NCBI GenBank assembly: GCA_043778625.1 | Contig: JAYWFU010000001.1 | Coordinates: 42,268 to 106,267 of the forward strand | Reading direction: 5' to 3' | Source of the DNA: JACMRI01 sp043778625 | GTDB taxonomy: Bacteria; Bacteroidota; Bacteroidia; UBA4408 | Length of the DNA: 64,000 bases | Shown: positions 59,786 to 64,000 of the stretch, one piece after another | How positions within the stretch are numbered: position 1 is the stretch's first letter | How the letters are laid out: each line of letters opens with the position of its first letter | Translations under genes and position numbers: made by a program | Notes under the pieces: model-generated | Seen by the model: only the letters and a program-made list of their open reading frames with translations | Told to the model about the DNA's origin: nothing | Database searches by the model: none

Positions 59786-62428
59786 TTATTTATAATTTTC
59801 TACGTTTTTCTTTACTTCGTTGCTTTCGTTAGCTAATGCGCCGTTTAGCATAGCTTTAAGCGTAAGCGACACCTCTTGTCGTTTTTCTTTTTGATCATTA
59901 TCGTTGGCTTTAATAGCTAGTTTTAATTGTTCACTATTGTCGTTTATCAAATCTTTAATATAGTAATATACGTAGTTTTTAGCCCAATCGGGCATTTCTT
60001 TTTCTTGTGCTTGTTTGGTTAAATAGGTGCATGTGGTTACGTACTCGTTTACATCGTGTAAGGCATTAGTATATTGGGTGTAGTAGGCGAGCACGTAAAA
60101 TAAATCGCGTTTTTTGGTTTTGTTAATTGCTTGTTTGTAAAAATTAAATTTGTTCGCTTCCGCATTTTTAGCATAATATCTTGCTAGTGCAATAATGGTA
60201 TTGCCATCGTCGTTGTTTTCGTATTGTTTTATTAACCCAGTGTTAGCCACTTTATCGTTAGAGTTAAGTATGTAGTTTAACGCAATACCTTTGTTAGTAA
60301 TTGACGAATCGTTGGCTAATATTTTTTTCATTAGTTCGTTTACGTCAGTATCGTTTTTAAAACTTTCGTCTAACAACATATCAAGTGCTGCGCCACGCAC
60401 TAGCACAGTGGTGTGAGTACGCGCTATGTTTTTAATGGTAGTAGCAAACTCTTGTTTGTACTCCTCTTTAAAATCTATTTTGGCTAATGCTTCTATTTGC
60501 ATTCCCCAGTAATCATCGTTGCATAGTTGGCGTAGTACATTGCGTGCCCTATAGTTGTTTTGCTGTGCGCTTGTACCTGCCAGAGCGGTGTGTTTTTGGC
60601 CATAAGTAGTGGCGTGTTTTTGCAAATATTCTAATTGCTCTATATTTTTAAGTGTATCAATTAACTGAGCTAACAAATCGTGGTTGGCATCTAACAATAC
60701 CAATGCTGGTGGGGTGGTACAGGGTAGGGTAAATGTTTGATCAATTTTATTTATAACAATAGTGTGTGTAGTTACAGCATTATTAGCACCCCATACGGTA
60801 AGTGTGGTTGGCAGTTGATAAATTACTGAATTACCATCGTTTTGTTGCAGTTGATTTACGGCTATTTTTAACTCTTTGTGTGCTTCATCAAACGTATAGT
60901 TGTAACTAAGTACTGGATGCCCTGCGTTAAAAAACCATTGATTAAAAAACCAATTTAAGTCCTCACCTGTAACTTCTTCAAACGCCATGCGTAGGTTGGC
61001 AACCTCAGCACTTTTCATTTTATTTTGTGTTAAATACACTTGCAACGATTTAAAAAATGCGGCATCGCCTACGTATTTGCGCAACATGTGCAATATGCGA
61101 GAGCCTTTTTGGTAGGAGTGCGCATCAAACATATCATCGGGTTGGTCGTAGTCGTATCTAATTAAGGGTACTTGTTTGGTTTGTGCTTCGTACAAGTATT
61201 CAGTTAACTGCTTACGCAAATGGTCATCGGCGGCTTGTGTGCCGTATTTATGTTCAATCCAAAGGTACTCGCCATAACTTGCAAACGATTCATTCAATGG
61301 CAAGTTACTCCAACTTTCGCACGTAACCAAATCGCCAAACCATTGATGAAACAACTCATGCGCCACTACATCGTGGTAGTAGTCAAACGGATGCGCATCA
61401 ATAGCTTGTGCCGCAGTTTTGTTCATAAACTCGCCATGCAATGTGGCGGTAGTATTTTCCATGGCGCCACTTACGTAATCGTGTGCTACTACTTGCTTGT
61501 AGTTAGCCCACGGATACTCAACACCTAGTAGATTACTAAAATATTCGAGCATTTCGGGCGTGTCGCCAAAATTTTGTTGTGCTAACGGAGCGTATTTTTT
61601 TTCTAAATAATAACTTACCTCCTTACCACGCCATTTTTGTTTAACCACCTCAAACTCGCCCACGGCAAGCATTACAAGGTATGGGGCGTTGGGCTGTATC
61701 ATTTTCCAATCGTCGCATCTTTTGTTCAATGATTCCAAATACGATGAACTAACTAGCACCCCATTGCTTAATGTTATATCATTGGCATCAACAAAAATAT
61801 GCAGGTCGTGTGTAAACTTTTCGTTAGTAGCATTTACTGTCGGAAACCAACAACTAGCAGCTTCGGTTTCGCCTTGTGTCCATACTTGGCGTGGCTTGGT
61901 GCTATCGGTGCGTAGTGGGTTTATAAAATATAATCCTTTGTCGGCAGTAATAGCTTTGCCACTTTCTTTTTTAATACGTTCGGGATTAGCTCTATAATCA
62001 ATACTTACAGAGATAGTATCGGTAGCAGTTATAATTTTAGTAAGGTATATTACTAAGTTATCATTGATGTAGGTATAATTTTTAAATGCAGTTTTTGAAT
62101 TTGTATTTATTTTTATTGTATTAATATCCATGCTCTTGGCTTCCAGCACAATACTGTCAGTAGCGTAGTAGTAAGGGTGTAGCGTTAGTATAGCCACGCC
62201 GTGCATGGTTTGTTGTGCGTAATCAAAATCTACGCTTAAATCCATGTGTGTAATATCAATTAAGCGTTTAGCACTTGCGTTGTATTTTGCTACACCATTT
62301 TGCGGTACAATGTTAATGGTGTCTAATCTGCGAATTAGTGTACTTGTATTGCGTTGCGCACTGCGCTTGGTTTTGCAGGCATTTAGTGTAACTAGTAGTG
62401 TTAAAAAAAGTAGTGCTAGATATTTCAT
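59786..62428 (-). CDS. M1 family metallopeptidase (aminopeptidase N-like)
   Basis: 880 residues with a lipoprotein-type N-terminus (LALLFLTLLVTLNAC). The M1 active site shows GAMENT (substrate exopeptidase loop) and HELFHQWFGD with NLPLNESFASY, the HExxH-18-E zinc site. The C-terminal half is a helical repeat domain (about 580-870). It removes N-terminal amino acids from peptides in the periplasm or at the outer membrane. It is flanked at 4 bases by the pseudouridine synthase gene. Confidence 0.94.
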   Translation of the reverse strand: MKYLALLFLTLLVTLNACKTKRSAQRNTSTLIRRLDTINIVPQNGVAKYNASAKRLIDITHMDLSVDFDYAQQTMHGVAILTLHPYYYATDSIVLEAKSMDINTIKINTNSKTAFKNYTYINDNLVIYLTKIITATDTISVSIDYRANPERIKKESGKAITADKGLYFINPLRTDSTKPRQVWTQGETEAASCWFPTVNATNEKFTHDLHIFVDANDITLSNGVLVSSSYLESLNKRCDDWKMIQPNAPYLVMLAVGEFEVVKQKWRGKEVSYYLEKKYAPLAQQNFGDTPEMLEYFSNLLGVEYPWANYKQVVAHDYVSGAMENTTATLHGEFMNKTAAQAIDAHPFDYYHDVVAHELFHQWFGDLVTCESWSNLPLNESFASYGEYLWIEHKYGTQAADDHLRKQLTEYLYEAQTKQVPLIRYDYDQPDDMFDAHSYQKGSRILHMLRKYVGDAAFFKSLQVYLTQNKMKSAEVANLRMAFEEVTGEDLNWFFNQWFFNAGHPVLSYNYTFDEAHKELKIAVNQLQQNDGNSVIYQLPTTLTVWGANNAVTTHTIVINKIDQTFTLPCTTPPALVLLDANHDLLAQLIDTLKNIEQLEYLQKHATTYGQKHTALAGTSAQQNNYRARNVLRQLCNDDYWGMQIEALAKIDFKEEYKQEFATTIKNIARTHTTVLVRGAALDMLLDESFKNDTDVNELMKKILANDSSITNKGIALNYILNSNDKVANTGLIKQYENNDDGNTIIALARYYAKNAEANKFNFYKQAINKTKKRDLFYVLAYYTQYTNALHDVNEYVTTCTYLTKQAQEKEMPDWAKNYVYYYIKDLINDNSEQLKLAIKANDNDQKEKRQEVSLTLKAMLNGALANESNEVKKNVENYK

Positions 62429-62432
62429 TTAG

Positions 62433-63041
62433 TTATAATTGTGTGAGGTTAAATGCAGTTTTTATTTGTGATAAAGTTAGTGGTGTAATTGCTTGTGTAG
62501 TAAAATCTTTCAACTCAAAATTACCTAAACTAATACGTACCAATCGCAAGGTAGGCAAGCCAACGGCAGCAGTCATTTTGCGTACTTGCCTATTTTTTCC
62601 TTCGTCAATAGTTAGGGTTATCCAACTTGTAACGGGGAAACGCTTGGTAAGTATTGGTGCTTCAGTACGTTCAATTATATAGTTGGGTTGCTCTGTTAGT
62701 GCAGCATTAAGTGCGTTAGTAGCGTGTTGTTTGCCATTAATGCTAAACGACACTCCTTGTCGTAGTTGTGTAATAGTTTCAGGTGTAGCCAATCCCTCCA
62801 CCTGTGCTAAGTACGTTTTGGTTATGTGTTGCTTGGGTTGTAATAGTAATGCGTTAAGGCGTGTGTCGTTAGTGAGTAATAGCAAGCCTTCGCTGTCGGC
62901 ATCTAATCTGCCTACGGGGTATACGTTTTTTTCAAATATATAATTAAGGTCGCATAGCGCATTCCACCTGCCCTCACGAGTAAACTGCGATAGCATTCCG
63001 TAAGGTTTGTTTACCATATAATAACTACAGTTGGCGTACAT
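62433..63041 (-). CDS. RluE-like 23S rRNA pseudouridine synthase
   Basis: 202 residues of RsuA/RluE-type. The catalytic motif GRLDADSEGLLLLTND has Asp47. VNKPYGMLSQF, KTYLAQVEG and GKNRQVRKMTAAVGLPTLRL (in part) complete the fold. There is no S4 domain, as in RluE. It isomerises a uridine in 23S rRNA, probably U2457 by analogy; this is inference. Confidence 0.9.
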   Translation of the reverse strand: MYANCSYYMVNKPYGMLSQFTREGRWNALCDLNYIFEKNVYPVGRLDADSEGLLLLTNDTRLNALLLQPKQHITKTYLAQVEGLATPETITQLRQGVSFSINGKQHATNALNAALTEQPNYIIERTEAPILTKRFPVTSWITLTIDEGKNRQVRKMTAAVGLPTLRLVRISLGNFELKDFTTQAITPLTLSQIKTAFNLTQL

Positions 63042-63047
63042 TACTGG

Positions 63048-64000
63048 TTAGTTTTTACGTACGTTTTTAAGCGTTAATAAATTTAATGCGTTGCTCTCTA
63101 ATCCTTCAATATTATTGCCGTATAGGCGTATTACTTGGTCGTAATACAAGGGTATAACAGGCGCTTCGTCCATTATTAATTGATCCATTTTTTGATATAT
63201 TTTATACCGTAATGTATCTACTGTTTCATTTTGCGATTTATCGTACAGCATATCAAATGCTTTGTTGCTAAAATGTGTAGTATTAGGCCCTGCGGGGCAA
63301 TGATTCTTGCTGTAAAATAATGTAAAATAATTTTCGGCATCGGGGTAATCAGCTATCCAACTTGCCCAAAATGCGTTGAGTGCTGATTTAGCAATCATTT
63401 GCCTATGCACAGCCGACGGATTAACTTCTAAAGCAACATTTACGCCTATCTCAGCCAATTGGCTTTGTATAAATTCAAAAATATCTAACCGTTTTTCGGT
63501 AGTGCTAATTTTTATGGTGGGTAATTTTTTACTACTACCATAGCCTGCTTCGGTTAATAATTGCTTGGCTTTGGTGGGGTTGTATTCGTAGCCCTTAACC
63601 GTAGTGCTAAACGATGGCAATCCCATTGGTACCATACCATTAACGGCAGGCGTACCTACATTGTTACGCATAAAACTAATTAGTTTAACTCTATCAATAC
63701 CATGGCTAATGGCTTGGCGCACTAACTTGTTAGTTAACGGATTACTTGCTTTGTTGGGTTGGTTATCGTCCACATAAATACCTATGTACTCCGTGTTTAA
63801 ATACGGTTGCGATTGCAAAGTCATTTTACTCGCATACTTAGTCGTTAGTTTTCCGTCACGGGTAAGTATCTCGTCCTTGTAGCTTCCACGCCCATCCATG
63901 CCCGATATAAAATCAATATTACCTTTTACAAAATCTAAAAATTCGGTTTGTTTGTCCGATACAAAAGTTACAGCCACCGCATCTAAGTAGGGTAGGGGAG
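63048..64000 (-). CDS. Oligopeptide ABC transporter substrate-binding protein, truncated at window edge
   Basis: The frame stays open to the right edge (encoding PYLDAVAVTFVSD), so the N-terminus lies outside; a GTG at 63977 is internal. The family-5 binding-protein pattern is visible in NKLVRQAISHGIDRVKLI, GVNVALEVNPSAVHRQMI, YFTLFYSKNHCPAGPNTTHFSN (quoted in part) and EAPVIPLYYDQVIRLY. It captures oligopeptides for an ABC importer, although some Bacteroidota members are lipoproteins of other uptake roles. It lies six bases from the rluE-like gene. Confidence 0.88.
   Translation of the reverse strand, partial: PLPYLDAVAVTFVSDKQTEFLDFVKGNIDFISGMDGRGSYKDEILTRDGKLTTKYASKMTLQSQPYLNTEYIGIYVDDNQPNKASNPLTNKLVRQAISHGIDRVKLISFMRNNVGTPAVNGMVPMGLPSFSTTVKGYEYNPTKAKQLLTEAGYGSSKKLPTIKISTTEKRLDIFEFIQSQLAEIGVNVALEVNPSAVHRQMIAKSALNAFWASWIADYPDAENYFTLFYSKNHCPAGPNTTHFSNKAFDMLYDKSQNETVDTLRYKIYQKMDQLIMDEAPVIPLYYDQVIRLYGNNIEGLESNALNLLTLKNVRKN

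Overview
The window is AT-rich chromosomal DNA from a member of the Bacteroidota, most likely in or near Chitinophagales/Sphingobacteriales. The evidence is type IX secretion (T9SS) type A and type B C-terminal domains, several TAnnTTTG-type -7 promoter boxes, a BEFHAG-ordered ATP synthase operon without the beta and epsilon genes, and family-typical pairs such as prs-rplY. I recognise no phage, plasmid, rRNA or CRISPR locus. One tRNA (Phe, GAA) is present.

Layout. 1-4754 (+): end of a T9SS type B protein, a MORN/YwqK-like secreted protein, a sugar nucleotidyltransferase with a hexapeptide domain, and an amidohydrolase. 4827-7468 (-): a secreted protein, a lipoprotein and an MFS exporter. 7526-11996 (+): L,D-transpeptidase, polysaccharide flippase, PiT phosphate transporter, TPR protein. 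12018-16834 (-): an envelope operon coaX - outer-membrane protein - lptC - small membrane protein - CNNM/CorC protein - mtgA. 16855-18650: tRNA-Phe followed by a decayed accessory region (toxin remnant, T9SS tail remnant, orphan KPKS-repeat ORF, small membrane gene, paired repeats). 18890-20516 (-): rplY and prs. 20716-29334 (+): a secreted protein of about 2,870 residues containing five 253-residue tandem units. 29453-38482 (+): PBP1C, Bcp, RecA, an M28 peptidase, an OmpR-type regulator, an Nramp-UspA fusion and RibD. 38494-39462 (-): LpxR-like lipid A deacylase. 39667-45254 (+): atpB-E-F-H, a PKD lipoprotein, atpA and atpG, with long hairpins at several junctions. 45415-47176: an accessory cassette with a caspase-like protease behind a second, displaced copy of the atpG 3' end. 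47323-54656 (+): PASTA protein, T9SS protein, RbfA, methyltransferase, an AAA ATPase plus PD-(D/E)xK nuclease pair, and a LolC/E-type permease. 54949-64000: SDR, then (-) KdsB, DsbD, an OM protein, an acetyltransferase, an M1 peptidase, an RluE-like enzyme and a truncated oligopeptide-binding protein.

Much of the window serves the envelope: peptidoglycan (MtgA, PBP1C, L,D-transpeptidase), LPS (KdsB, LptC, LpxR), glycan export and modification, lipoprotein release and T9SS cargo. The ATP synthase, RecA, RbfA, Prs and L25 genes are core housekeeping.

Two accessory modules are the best candidates for undescribed conflict or defence systems. One is a frameshifted membrane protein plus caspase-like protease at 45472-46636, bounded by 10-bp inverted repeats next to a duplicated atpG end. 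The other is the ATPase-nuclease pair at 51496-53378. Both use AGA/AGG/CGA arginine codons more than the neighbouring housekeeping genes, which favour CGT/CGC, suggesting horizontal acquisition. Functions for both are inferred from motifs and context only.
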